The translations under genes were made by a program, and so were the position numbers. This document shows, in pieces, positions 8,105 to 16,824 of a stretch of 44,752 bases of DNA. The notes under the pieces are model-generated. The model was not told the DNA's origin. It did not search any database and saw only the letters and a program-made list of their open reading frames with translations. How positions within the stretch are numbered: the stretch's first letter is position 1; each line of letters starts with the position of its first letter. Source of the stretch: a virus. The DNA is taken from IMG/VR virus record IMGVR_UViG_3300017971_000410, positions 1 through 44,752 of that record; one strand, given 5' to 3'.

Positions 8105-8834
8105 TCGATAGCTCCTTTGCCAGATTCGGATAATACTTTCTAAGGAGATTCTCCAGCCTTTCAGAAACCGCTATCTCACCCAGTCGATTTCTATCTAGCC
8201 CATGCGTTTCCCAACTGATTTTATTCATTGGATTGAAATGTAGGACCTTGACCGGTTTCTCAGATCGATTATATCTCTTGACGAACCCACTGCAACCGAC
8301 ATTATACGTATTATCGACTACGGTAACCCTATCCCTAAATTTCTTCGATTTTAAAACTCTATTAATCGTTGGTTCTTCTTTCTCTTCCCCTTCCGATAAT
8401 AAAAATTCTATTACATTAACTATATCCCTTGCCGAATACCTCCAAAAAATACTCCCTCCGTTAAACTTAGAGGTTGAGTATGTTGTAATACCAACATCCT
8501 TAATATCAGGTGGGCAATCGATTTGGTTATTCTCCCAACAATCCAAATCATGTGACCATATGATTTCTCCCGCTAATCGGAACTCATTCTTATTAGAGAA
8601 TATATGATCGACGCCAAACATCTTACTCCCAGTCCAGCAATGCTTGTTTGGTTGCCATTTTACAGTCTTTACACCCATAAATTCAAAATCAAAATTAGCG
8701 AGAATAAGGATAGAATCTGGATTCCATTCAAGGTCAAGACTATTTTCTATTTGAGCTTTCAGGATAGTTTCAACACTTTCCTGCCCGTACTTGTGGTGTC
8801 CTTTGCGGGCATTGGCAACCATGAAATTAATCAT
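8037..8834 (-). CDS. Putative GT-A-fold glycosyltransferase
   Basis: 265 residues. Features that fit a phage GT-A-like enzyme are a long N-terminal alpha/beta part ending in LILANFDFEF, the acidic HDLD motif (DxD-like) and the FNGGSIFWRYSARDI segment, which resembles the acceptor-side G-x-I/F-x-R motif. It lies at the downstream end of a block of glycosyltransferases. The start is an ATG at 8834; MVANARKG at 8822 is an alternative. Sugar donor and acceptor are unknown. The call is moderate because no single diagnostic motif is present. Confidence 0.45.
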   Translation of the reverse strand: MINFMVANARKGHHKYGQESVETILKAQIENSLDLEWNPDSILILANFDFEFMGVKTVKWQPNKHCWTGSKMFGVDHIFSNKNEFRLAGEIIWSHDLDCWENNQIDCPPDIKDVGITTYSTSKFNGGSIFWRYSARDIVNVIEFLLSEGEEKEEPTINRVLKSKKFRDRVTVVDNTYNVGCSGFVKRYNRSEKPVKVLHFNPMNKISWETHGLDRNRLGEIAVSERLENLLRKYYPNLAKELSSEVVSSCGRDTVPVQDLPAQGS

Positions 8835-8835
8835 A

Positions 8836-9066
8836 TTATTTATTACCCATCCCTTTAATTATTTTATCACCGACTACTCTCACACCTGCATAAAGGCCAA
8901 GCATTGTCACTATATCAGATAGCAAGGTTATGGCAGCTTCTGGAATATCTTTAACCCATATCGTAAGGCCACCTATAATAATCAATCCAGATATCGCCAA
9001 TGTTCTATCAAGCTTAAATAGAGACATTTGAACTGGCTTTAATTTTTCCATCTTTTCTTTTTCCAT
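8836..9066 (-). CDS. Small membrane protein, possible holin
   Basis: 76 residues. A charged N-terminus (MEKEKMEKLK) is followed by two hydrophobic segments, about residues 24-38 (LAISGLIIIGGLTIWV) and 44-60 (AAITLLSDIVTMLGLYAG), and a basic tail. Size and topology fit a two-TM phage holin, but no lysin is adjacent, so this is only a suggestion. It lies 2 bp from the glycosyltransferase-like gene and 6 bp from the preceding gene. Confidence 0.5.
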   Translation of the reverse strand: MEKEKMEKLKPVQMSLFKLDRTLAISGLIIIGGLTIWVKDIPEAAITLLSDIVTMLGLYAGVRVVGDKIIKGMGNK

Positions 9067-9072
9067 TTTATG

Positions 9073-9378
9073 TTAACCTAACCCTGTTAAATATATCTGA
9101 GGTAAATCAAGGAAGCCAATGAATTCTGGCTCCGTTGTTAGCGCTTTCCACCATGCATCATTCTTAGCGAATGGATGGCGACAGAAGTTCCCTTTCTTAT
9201 CTTTTATTATTAGCCAATATCTACAATCGTGGTCAAGGCATACAACAAAACCAATGACGTTACATTTTATCAGTCGATATATTGGTATCATGCCAATGCT
9301 CATCTGAAAAAATCTCTCAGGTGATATTGTATACGAGCTGCCTTTCATCTTAATTAAACCGAGTGAATTATTATCCAT
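9073..9378 (-). CDS. Hypothetical protein
   Basis: 101 residues with several aromatic and Cys residues (VVCLDHDCRYWLI, GNFCRHPFAKNDAWW). No recognisable domain. The ATG at 9378 lies 3 bp after the stop of the small Cys-rich gene at 9382-9543, so it is probably coupled to it. Confidence 0.5.
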   Translation of the reverse strand: MDNNSLGLIKMKGSSYTISPERFFQMSIGMIPIYRLIKCNVIGFVVCLDHDCRYWLIIKDKKGNFCRHPFAKNDAWWKALTTEPEFIGFLDLPQIYLTGLG

Positions 9379-9381
9379 ACA

Positions 9382-9543
9382 TTACTTCTCCTCTATGTCA
9401 AAAACAACCATCCAGACTGGGATGTATCTCTTGCAAAAACAATTCTTACTATCACTTAGACACTTACGGCAATCACCTGAATCATCAAACGGCTCCCTTG
9501 GCGGCCTTAATTGATGTATACAAACTTTCCTTGGCGCTTTCAT
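9382..9543 (-). CDS. 53-residue Cys-rich protein
   Basis: A short gene, MKAPRKVCIHQLRPP to FDIEEK. It contains Cys8/His10, then Cys25-x2-Cys28 and Cys35-x-Cys37, enough for a small zinc-binding knuckle. Its ATG overlaps the stop of the upstream glycosyltransferase (ATGA), and its stop is 3 bp before the next ATG, so it fills the gap between two coding genes exactly. This placement is the main support that it is real. Confidence 0.55.
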   Translation of the reverse strand: MKAPRKVCIHQLRPPREPFDDSGDCRKCLSDSKNCFCKRYIPVWMVVFDIEEK

Positions 9544-10370
9544 ATCTCAATGTGCTCTGTGAAGTTTTTAATTAATTTCGCCTTGCCCCAATGCTTACCT
9601 TTGTTAGCTTGATATCGCTTATATTTAAGATTCAGTAGGCTAATAAGAGTATTTTTCCTCTGCTGATATCTCCAATCCGTATGGGGGTAATTATCAGTAG
9701 GGTGTCTTTTATGATCATCAACATGAGAGAAGAATTTACCACCAAAGAATAAACAGGTAAAACCAGAGCAAAGGGCTCGATGGAGTAGATCAACGTCATC
9801 AAATCCATATCCTTCTATATCCTCATCATAACCGCCAAGCCACATAAAATCCTTCTTGAAAAATCCCAGCCTTCCTCTGTTCTTCTGTTTGCTTTTTAAA
9901 AAAACAGGTTTCTTTATCCCTTGGTTAGCTAAGAAATTAATATATGATACGAAATCTTTTTTCACAAAATGATCAGCATCAACACTGTTAACGATATCCC
10001 CTTGTGCAAGCTTGAAGGCAATATTACGGCTATGAGTCATACTATAATATTTTGGTTCCGTAGTATGGTAGTAATTAACGATGCCAGCATTGATAAGCAT
10101 CATCAACTCATCTTTAACCCATTCATCCATATCATCCTGGCTGTTATAATTAAGGAGGACGAACTCAGTCTTGCATTTGAAGCTATAGGAATCAGTAATG
10201 TTCTTCAGATAGGTCTTCTTCAGATTTTCGGTGCGACCCATACAGGTCGTACAGATAGATATCCGATAATACTTTTTAACTGGCTTATTATATGGACCGC
10301 GATCAAAACGCCTTGGTACAAAATCCCAAACATCATCCCTTAATATTTCCTGCATCAAATTATCAGGCAT
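9540..10370 (-). CDS. Family-2-like glycosyltransferase with GT7 C-terminal motif
   Basis: 276 residues from the ATG at 10370, which has GAGGAG just upstream; an in-frame GTG at 10388 overlaps the upstream gene. The N-terminal part is a GT-A Rossmann-like domain (ISICTTCMGRTENLKKTY) with SVDADHF as the DxD metal/sugar-nucleotide motif. The C-terminal WLGGYDEDIEGYGFDDVDLL is the galactosyltransferase-type (GT7C) signature. It probably transfers a hexose to a surface glycan or virion component. It is part of a long glycan-synthesis block. Confidence 0.75.
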   Translation of the reverse strand: MPDNLMQEILRDDVWDFVPRRFDRGPYNKPVKKYYRISICTTCMGRTENLKKTYLKNITDSYSFKCKTEFVLLNYNSQDDMDEWVKDELMMLINAGIVNYYHTTEPKYYSMTHSRNIAFKLAQGDIVNSVDADHFVKKDFVSYINFLANQGIKKPVFLKSKQKNRGRLGFFKKDFMWLGGYDEDIEGYGFDDVDLLHRALCSGFTCLFFGGKFFSHVDDHKRHPTDNYPHTDWRYQQRKNTLISLLNLKYKRYQANKGKHWGKAKLIKNFTEHIEI

Positions 10371-10933
10371 TATCTCCTCACAAAACACATCAATGTATTT
10401 CTAAACCAATCAAAGTCAGCCGACAAACGAAACATTCTCGTCCTCATAACATCATGCTCATAACATCTCTTCCGAAACTCATCAATGACATAGTCATTAG
10501 GCTGGCAATTGACATGCCCTGATGCACTATATTGCCCCGGCACTGCCCAGCTTAAAACAAGATATTTACGAGATAATTTGCATACATTCTCAATAAACTG
10601 CTGCTCGTGCTTCTTAGGGATATGTTCACCCACCTCAAGACACAACGAGAAATCAAAATAATAGATATCATGAATTGGTTTAGATAAATCTACCTGGACT
10701 ATATCCTCATAAATGCCAAGCATGGTGACATCAGCGGTGCCTTCCAGCCCAACAATATCCCATCCCTTATCTGCAAAGTACCTGCAATACATTCCAGAGC
10801 CACATCCAATATCCACCGCCTTCATTGGCAGCGAATACAAATTATGGATTGCAGCGGCAAGTGACTCATCAAACTTATGCCGCTTCTTAGCTATTTTCAG
10901 GGACCATATCCCGGTTTCAGGATCTACATTCAT
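10370..10933 (-). CDS. SAM-dependent class I methyltransferase
   Basis: 187 residues. AVDIGCGSGMYCRYF is motif I of Rossmann-fold methyltransferases; DIVGLEG follows as motif II and DFSLCLEVGEHI as the acidic post-motif region. The substrate is not evident. The gene sits among glycosyltransferases and two further methyltransferases, so sugar O-methylation is plausible but inferred. Its stop overlaps the ATG of the GT downstream (TAATG) and its start overlaps the upstream gene by 17 bp. Confidence 0.7.
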   Translation of the reverse strand: MNVDPETGIWSLKIAKKRHKFDESLAAAIHNLYSLPMKAVDIGCGSGMYCRYFADKGWDIVGLEGTADVTMLGIYEDIVQVDLSKPIHDIYYFDFSLCLEVGEHIPKKHEQQFIENVCKLSRKYLVLSWAVPGQYSASGHVNCQPNDYVIDEFRKRCYEHDVMRTRMFRLSADFDWFRNTLMCFVRR

Positions 10934-11450
10934 TTTTTACCAACCAAACATGCTCCTCAAATGTTTCTATATTTTCTTCGCCGAATACTTCATCAACCGC
11001 TTGCTTCACCCCACTCCAATGATTTCCATAGTCATGCCCTGTAAACAAACCGTTCTTTTTAACCTTCGAAAGCCAGGCTTTTATATCAGCCATTACATGG
11101 CGGTAATAGTGATTGGCATCGAGAAAAGAGAGATCAAAGTAGGCATCAGGAAATATATTAGCAGATATAACCGAATTCATCCTTAGGACGTGCAACTGAG
11201 GATAATATCTCATCAAACGGCAGCAGTAGAAATACATCTCTTCCCAGTGCTCGCTTGAACGGTTGGATTGTTTGCCATGCCCATCACTCATAACTTTCCA
11301 TTCATCCACCGCCCAGTATTCTTTTATACTCGGGCAGGTCTTAAGCAGGCGTTTAGTCGTATCGCTTTTCCAAATGCCTATCTCGATTACATTTTCACAT
11401 TTATGCTTATTTATAAGCTCTATGAGTGCATCTGAATGCCTAACTTTCAT
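10917..11450 (-). CDS. Methyltransf_24-like methyltransferase, tandem copy 2
   Basis: 177 residues. VIEIGIWKSDTTKRLL replaces the usual GxGxG motif, as in the Methyltransf_24 (class I SAM) family; DLSFLDANHYYRHVMADI and GLFTGHDYG complete the pattern. It is a tandem paralogue of the 11440-12009 product. A 65-nt stretch (11056-11120) encoding the YYRHVMADIKAWLSKVK region is identical to 11579-11643, while flanks have diverged. Probably modifies a glycan in this block. Confidence 0.65.
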   Translation of the reverse strand: MKVRHSDALIELINKHKCENVIEIGIWKSDTTKRLLKTCPSIKEYWAVDEWKVMSDGHGKQSNRSSEHWEEMYFYCCRLMRYYPQLHVLRMNSVISANIFPDAYFDLSFLDANHYYRHVMADIKAWLSKVKKNGLFTGHDYGNHWSGVKQAVDEVFGEENIETFEEHVWLVKNECRS

Positions 11451-12009
11451 TCTTCTTTATCCATATACTTGATGGTCTCAGAAAGGTAATGCCATCTTCA
11501 CTAAACATTTCATCCACCGCCTGCTTAACCCCTGTATGATTTGGTTCATTATAATCGTGGCCCATAAATAAACCGTTATTTTTAACCTTCGAAAGCCAGG
11601 CTTTTATATCAGCCATTACATGGCGGTAATAGTGATTGGCATCAATATAGATCAAATCAGCGTATCGGTCAGGAAAGATAGAGGCTGCTTTAGCTGAATC
11701 ACTCCTTATAACTCGTAGTTGAGGAAACCACTTAACCATCATCTCACAAGCATAAAGATGAATAAGATCCCAATTATCTTGGGATCTCTCGCCCATCCTA
11801 CCGTGACCGTCTCCAAGATACCGCCATTGATCCACTGCATAATATTCCTTAATAATATTATAGCATACAGGATGCTTGCTCATAATATGCTTTATCAAAC
11901 CACTTTTCCAGATGCCTACCTCGATTATCTTCTCACATTTATGATGTTTGATTATATTTGCGATCACAGAATGGTGGTGTTCGTTTGGCTTCCTAACTCT
12001 TGTACTCAT
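11440..12009 (-). CDS. Methyltransf_24-like methyltransferase, tandem copy 1
   Basis: 189 residues. IIEVGIWKSGLIKHIM, LIYIDANHYYRHVMAD and GLFMGHDYN match the neighbour downstream, with which it overlaps by 11 bp. The N-terminus carries an extra MSTRVRKPNEHHH segment. The substrate is unknown; the repeated gene suggests two related methylations or a recent duplication. Confidence 0.65.
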   Translation of the reverse strand: MSTRVRKPNEHHHSVIANIIKHHKCEKIIEVGIWKSGLIKHIMSKHPVCYNIIKEYYAVDQWRYLGDGHGRMGERSQDNWDLIHLYACEMMVKWFPQLRVIRSDSAKAASIFPDRYADLIYIDANHYYRHVMADIKAWLSKVKNNGLFMGHDYNEPNHTGVKQAVDEMFSEDGITFLRPSSIWIKKNES

Positions 12010-12029
12010 AACTTATACCTTATACCTTA

Positions 12030-12974
12030 TTATAAATTCTCTTCAACTAACTCTATAAATTTCTCTACCCGTTTCGTCATCGAGAACCTTTCTCTGACAA
12101 ATCTCATGCCCTCACTAGCAATTCTTTTTCTTTCGTCAGGATGGTTTAAATAAAAATTAATCTTATCTACAAAGTCATCAATATTATCAAAATCAACAAA
12201 GTGTTTCCCTGGCTCATATCCAAGGAATGAGTAATCTGGTGCAGTACTATCAGAAATTAATAATGTGCCACAAGCCATTACCTCATTTACACGATTATTC
12301 AGAATACCTAATTTAATAGATTCATTTATACAAATTTTAGATTGGTTAATCTTGACTACATAATCATCCCAACCCACCTTACTGGTAAAGGTCGTTATAT
12401 TCGGGAGGTCTTTAATAGCACATATCATACTTTTTCTATATCTATAAAAAGATTTTCGACTTGCATACATTGCAGAAACATCGAAAATCTTTTCAACATC
12501 TAACTTTCTAAATCTCTTTATCTCAACACCCGCTGGTAGTAAGAAAACCTTCTCTGATATACCTCGCTTTTTTAAATAGTCAACAGTAGGAATTACCTGT
12601 CCAAAAGCAATATCAAATTTATGGCTACTAAAAAAATACTCATGCTTTCGCCCATAACTACACTCAGGGTTAGCCTCAAAAAAGCCAGCGGAGATACATA
12701 CCTTAGGAATTTTCACCTCATTAAATCCTGGAACTATTATCTCAGAATACGACCATAAAATAATGTCTGGTTTAGGCCACATCATATCAATGATATCTTG
12801 TAATAGCATTTTTTTATTATAAAATGCTGTATATCCCTTGCCCCAAAAAGTTACATTATGATGGCGAGCTAATTCCTCACGAAATAATTCCTCATGCCAA
12901 TCAATTCTCCGACCCTTCCTCATTCGATCATAGACATCATATATACGTTTCGGGCCAATCAATAAAATATTCAC
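12030..12974 (-). CDS. CgeB-like GT-B glycosyltransferase
   Basis: 314 residues. The N-terminus MNILLIGPKRIYDVYDR is a Rossmann start, and the C-terminal half (ICINESIKLGILNNRVNEVM, ACGTLLISD, FLGYEPGKHFVDFDNIDDF, then the ERKRIASEGMRFVRERF helix) is the typical C-terminal domain of CgeB/DUF3880-type glycosyltransferases. Retaining sugar transfer from a nucleotide sugar is expected. It overlaps the epimerase gene by 4 bp. Confidence 0.75.
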   Translation of the reverse strand: MNILLIGPKRIYDVYDRMRKGRRIDWHEELFREELARHHNVTFWGKGYTAFYNKKMLLQDIIDMMWPKPDIILWSYSEIIVPGFNEVKIPKVCISAGFFEANPECSYGRKHEYFFSSHKFDIAFGQVIPTVDYLKKRGISEKVFLLPAGVEIKRFRKLDVEKIFDVSAMYASRKSFYRYRKSMICAIKDLPNITTFTSKVGWDDYVVKINQSKICINESIKLGILNNRVNEVMACGTLLISDSTAPDYSFLGYEPGKHFVDFDNIDDFVDKINFYLNHPDERKRIASEGMRFVRERFSMTKRVEKFIELVEENL

Positions 12975-13876
12975 TGATACATCTCTTTTTTAATTCTTTT
13001 AATAACTCTATTAATACCAGACCAAACATCAATAGATGGAGTAAATTTTAAAATATTCTCTTGGAAAAACAAATCAGGTATTTTAGTAAGTGTCATCCTA
13101 TCTGGCAACTTCTTAAATTTTATCAGATCATTATCAATACCCAATCCATGGGCTATAAATTTTGCTACTGTACTCATTTTAACAACTTTTGGATGCCCTA
13201 TATTAATGACATTATATTTTATCAAAGAAAAATCAGTATTAAGTAAACGGCTAAATGCAACCATCGCATCATCAATATGCATCCAACTTCTTCTTGATCC
13301 ACTATGAACTTTTATATCTCTTCCTGCATATAAATCTGAAACAAATCTAATAATAGCGCTTCTATGATTACCAATAACTTCATTTCCCCCATAAATCATA
13401 AATGGTCTAACCGTAACACAACTCAAACCATAATTCTTAATTTCATAATCTACTAACTGTTCAGCAAGATATTTGCTAATACCATAACGATTATTAGGAT
13501 TAGGAGTTAATTTTTCTGACATAATTTCATTAGTATTACCATAAACTTCAGATGTAGAAAAATTAATTAAAGAAGCACCATACTTTTTACAGATTTGAAT
13601 AACATTATTTGTACCAGTAACATTAGTATCAATGGCTAACTGAGCCTCTTTTTCACACGTAACCCTGCTAACAAATCCAGCCATATGATAAACGAATTCA
13701 GGTTTAAAACTATCAATAATAGAACTAGAACAAGGATATTTAATATCCCATTGAATATAATCATCTTCATGCAAAGATACGATATCTACCCTCAATACAT
13801 CATGTGAAAGAGATCTTAAATAAGGAACAAGTTCGCAACCAATATTACCCTCACTGCCAGTTACTAATATCCTCAT
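12971..13876 (-). CDS. NAD-dependent nucleotide-sugar epimerase/dehydratase (extended SDR)
   Basis: 301 residues. TGSEGNIG is the GxxGxxG NAD-binding loop, followed by HMAGFVS, FSTSEVYGN and YGISK (the catalytic Tyr-x3-Lys), all in the order seen in extended SDR sugar epimerases and dehydratases. It likely makes a nucleotide sugar for the neighbouring transferases. The start is an ATG at 13876, 3 bp after a 32-codon membrane microprotein gene. Base composition is more AT-rich than the flanking genes, which may hint at separate acquisition. Confidence 0.8.
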   Translation of the reverse strand: MRILVTGSEGNIGCELVPYLRSLSHDVLRVDIVSLHEDDYIQWDIKYPCSSSIIDSFKPEFVYHMAGFVSRVTCEKEAQLAIDTNVTGTNNVIQICKKYGASLINFSTSEVYGNTNEIMSEKLTPNPNNRYGISKYLAEQLVDYEIKNYGLSCVTVRPFMIYGGNEVIGNHRSAIIRFVSDLYAGRDIKVHSGSRRSWMHIDDAMVAFSRLLNTDFSLIKYNVINIGHPKVVKMSTVAKFIAHGLGIDNDLIKFKKLPDRMTLTKIPDLFFQENILKFTPSIDVWSGINRVIKRIKKEMYQ

Positions 13877-13879
13877 TGC

Positions 13880-13978
13880 CTACAAAATTATCCAAATCTT
13901 ATACAGTATATATCCACCAATTCCGAATATAACCATAAGCAACAAAACGATTATCAAAAGGGTAAATTCAACACTCAT
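13880..13978 (-). CDS. 32-residue single-TM microprotein
   Basis: The sequence runs MSVEFTLLIIVLLLMVIFGI and ends YKIWIIL: one hydrophobic helix with almost no soluble part. Its ATG overlaps the upstream stop (ATGA) and the stop is 3 bp before the epimerase ATG, so it exactly fills the gap. No homologue is known to me. A membrane microprotein that partners with the 13975-14136 product is possible. Confidence 0.4.
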   Translation of the reverse strand: MSVEFTLLIIVLLLMVIFGIGGYILYKIWIIL

Positions 13979-14136
13979 ATCATCCAACATAGCCAAATAA
14001 AGAAGGCGACTGCCATCAGGCAAGCCGCTACCCTGCAAAACCCTGCCATCCACTTAATAAAGTATTCTAACCCTCCACCTTTCCCATAATAGTCAGACAG
14101 ATCAGGATCAGGTTCTGGCAAATTAGTAATCAACAT
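13975..14136 (-). CDS. 53-residue C-terminal-TM protein
   Basis: From the ATG at 14136, chosen because AGAGGAG lies just upstream; a longer frame reaches a GTG at 14163. The N-terminal half (LPEPDPDLSDYYGKGGGLEY) is polar and proline-rich. The last ~20 residues (CLMAVAFFIWLCWMI) form one membrane helix. It overlaps the large glycosyltransferase by 7 bp. The function is unknown. Confidence 0.45.
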   Translation of the reverse strand: MLITNLPEPDPDLSDYYGKGGGLEYFIKWMAGFCRVAACLMAVAFFIWLCWMI

Positions 14137-16748
14137 AATAACTCCTCTAATATTGATACCCACCTGGTGGGATCGAGGTTATCCTTTGCCCACTGCTTAG
14201 CGTTCATCCCCATTGCCAAGCGGTATGTTTCTTTCCTTTCCATCAGCTTCAAAGCATACTGAAAACCGTCATAATCTATGCATTGGAATCCGGTATCACC
14301 ATGAACCACGCGATCGGCTGTTCCATCCCTTGGCTCAGTAAGTACTGGTAATCCGGCGGCCAGAGCCTCCGCCACAACTCTTGGATATTGATCTCTCCAC
14401 CGGTTGCTAGTTCGATAGAGATACACATGGCCTCTTGAAAGGAAATCTGTGATGGGCATTGCGTTCCATTCGTAAAACTGCATCCTTTTATTTCCTCGGA
14501 AATGATTAACCAGTTCAGATGGTGCGGCCATAAATTCAAATCTTGCTGACTTGACATTCTTCAATAACCTCTCATAGAATTTCGTATCAAGATCTTTATC
14601 AAGGCATTTCTGCCATACATGGATTTTATCGCCCCCTGTGGATTCTGTGGTGACAAACTTTCGCTTATCGGGTTTACAGTGCTTAAGGACTACAAGCTCA
14701 TCATCCTTACTTCTCTTCGACGGTTCAATATCAAGGAATTTATTCAGATCTATTGCGCCGAAAAGGACAATCTGCTTTGTACTGTCAAATCCAATCTGAT
14801 CCCTTGCCCATTCCTGCTGCTTCTCTTTATTCTGAAAGATGACGGCTTTCAACTTTCCAGACTCACTCAACCAATCACATTTTGGTAATGGACCGTTGAC
14901 ATAATTTATACCAACTATCAGCGAGCGACATCTATCAACTAGTTGCCTCGATATCGGGTTCTTGACGAAATCCCATACTCTATCATTGGCATAAAATAGG
15001 ATAGGCGAATTATCGATATGATTGATCATTCCTTCTTTAAAACTGCATGGCTCAGGTTTAAATAACGAGGCATTACGTTCATTCACTTTTCCCCAAGGGT
15101 ATAGCTTAACTTGCCACCCAGCTTGCCTCAGCAAATTTGCAATCATACAAAAGGACTGCTCCCCACCACCATCAGTATTCATATTGCCAAGTAGATTAAT
15201 CCTTTTATCTGTATAACTATTTATCTGCCTAGCTTTATCTCGGTCATAAATATAATCCTGCTTATCCTTGTCATATCCAACTGCATCATATTTATCACGA
15301 TTATAAACATATGGTTCATTTGGACGACGTTGCCCAGGTTTAAGACTAATATCATTCTTTTGAGAAGTAGGAAGATATTCCGTATCTTCTTTATATAAAT
15401 CTTCCGTCATAAAATCATGGTCTTTAGTCTCAGGCAGTGGAGTTATAGGGGCATCTTTTAATTCTTCCATCTCATCTTTTAATTCTACGACGGATTCCTT
15501 GACTTCTTTCATTTTATTTTTCAGCTCACTAGTGCCACTCCCAAGTGCACCATATCTATAAATCATCTTTAGTCTCCCACTTGTTCCATCTTGATATCGA
15601 TACATATCTCCCTCATAGTATCGTTCTATAGCACGGATGACGTCATCCGCTTTTATTGTGTCCATACATGCCTGCACCTTTTTACCATCAACATCATGGG
15701 TTCTATAGCATAGACTCTTATTATGTTTCTCGTCCTTTTCAACTGGCTCAATCCTTGCTCTCCAGCACGCAGGCTGGCAGCAGCTATGAGCTCCATTCGT
15801 ATGAAGGATCTGGTGATTGCAATACCAAGACCATGTCGTAGGCTCCCGACCACCAAATATTGATACACAAGGCTTACGGCCCTTACCTATCTTGGAGGGA
15901 ATGGCGGCGGTAAGATGCATGAGAAATGATGGCACGCAAACGGTGCCAGTAGCATGATAAACAAGGGGTATCAGCCCTCGAATATCATCGTTGAAATAAT
16001 CAATAAGGTTAATTGTATTCTTAAGATCAAATTGAATGTGTTCACTCTTGCCAATTACGACGAATTTTATTTTCCCTTCAAAATAATCAATAACATCTTG
16101 AAACCGCCGCCAATCCCACAGCTTAGCCGTAAAGTCCCACTTACCTCCTGGCGCGATGACCCAGTATTCCTTCACTCCATAATCACGTTCAATAAGATTG
16201 TTTTCTTTCTCTTCTGATGTTAGATGAATATCACCTCTCTGCCTGGCAAACTCTTTACAATGTTTTTTATATCTCTCCCTCAGAGAGATGAATGGCTCTC
16301 TGGCGTTTTGGTTCTTCCCGGGGTTCCCCAAAGACGGATCACCTACTGACCCGTTGGCAAAGGACGCGCAAAACTCTCCGAGGGAGATTGGAAGAGGCTG
16401 GTGTAAGTCAGCGACGGCAATCATATCAAGCAAAAACATAGTAGTAAAATGAATAGCAGCATTATTCGCATTACCTACCGCTGGGTAACCAACCTCGTAA
16501 AACTCAACTCCTGGCTGATTCTTGTTTAATCCACGTTCAAGATATGGATTGTTTTCCCATAAGAAATTATGATTCGATTCAGCATTAATCAAGATATCGG
16601 GGAAGAGTAATTTAAAATCCCTGATACCTGCTGTGAACATCAACGCATCGCCAATACAACGATCATGTTTGAAGACGATCCTACGTTTCTTAGTATCGAT
16701 ATCTGACTGCTTAATATTGGCTGTTTTTGGTACGATTTCTATCTGCAT
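14130..16748 (-). CDS. Bifunctional glycosyltransferase: GT9 (heptosyltransferase-like) plus GT4
   Basis: About 872 residues. Residues ~20-370 resemble ADP-heptose:LPS transferases: CIGDALMFTAGIRDFKLLFP, WENNPYLERG, FLMHLTAAIPSK and a Cys-rich tail (HSCCQPACW, LCYRT, ACMDTI). Then comes a charged coiled-coil linker (KMKEVKESVVELKDEMEELK). Residues ~530-872 are a GT-B domain (LLGNMNTDGGGEQSF, YPRVVAEALAAGLPVL, HGDTGFQC), the GT4 signature. I chose the ATG at 16748; a TTG at 16769 is upstream. The 39-bp promoter-like repeat lies 30 bp before it, so this gene probably opens the glycan operon. Confidence 0.75.
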   Translation of the reverse strand: MQIEIVPKTANIKQSDIDTKKRRIVFKHDRCIGDALMFTAGIRDFKLLFPDILINAESNHNFLWENNPYLERGLNKNQPGVEFYEVGYPAVGNANNAAIHFTTMFLLDMIAVADLHQPLPISLGEFCASFANGSVGDPSLGNPGKNQNAREPFISLRERYKKHCKEFARQRGDIHLTSEEKENNLIERDYGVKEYWVIAPGGKWDFTAKLWDWRRFQDVIDYFEGKIKFVVIGKSEHIQFDLKNTINLIDYFNDDIRGLIPLVYHATGTVCVPSFLMHLTAAIPSKIGKGRKPCVSIFGGREPTTWSWYCNHQILHTNGAHSCCQPACWRARIEPVEKDEKHNKSLCYRTHDVDGKKVQACMDTIKADDVIRAIERYYEGDMYRYQDGTSGRLKMIYRYGALGSGTSELKNKMKEVKESVVELKDEMEELKDAPITPLPETKDHDFMTEDLYKEDTEYLPTSQKNDISLKPGQRRPNEPYVYNRDKYDAVGYDKDKQDYIYDRDKARQINSYTDKRINLLGNMNTDGGGEQSFCMIANLLRQAGWQVKLYPWGKVNERNASLFKPEPCSFKEGMINHIDNSPILFYANDRVWDFVKNPISRQLVDRCRSLIVGINYVNGPLPKCDWLSESGKLKAVIFQNKEKQQEWARDQIGFDSTKQIVLFGAIDLNKFLDIEPSKRSKDDELVVLKHCKPDKRKFVTTESTGGDKIHVWQKCLDKDLDTKFYERLLKNVKSARFEFMAAPSELVNHFRGNKRMQFYEWNAMPITDFLSRGHVYLYRTSNRWRDQYPRVVAEALAAGLPVLTEPRDGTADRVVHGDTGFQCIDYDGFQYALKLMERKETYRLAMGMNAKQWAKDNLDPTRWVSILEELLC

Positions 16749-16778
16749 ATACTTCTTAATATTACCCAATAGGAGAAC

Positions 16779-16817
16779 GTTTAATATAGGCTAAATCAGG
16801 CTGTTTAAAGCTATGTT
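16779..16817 (-). promoter_or_regulatory. 39-bp promoter-like repeat, copy 2
   Basis: Identical to 6027-6065 except for one base. It is intergenic, oriented toward the 16748 start and 30 bp from it. The possible -10 TATATT lies near the gene-proximal end. A third, diverged copy stands at 36397-36428 before queD. Confidence 0.55.
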
Positions 16818-16824
16818 TTAACCA

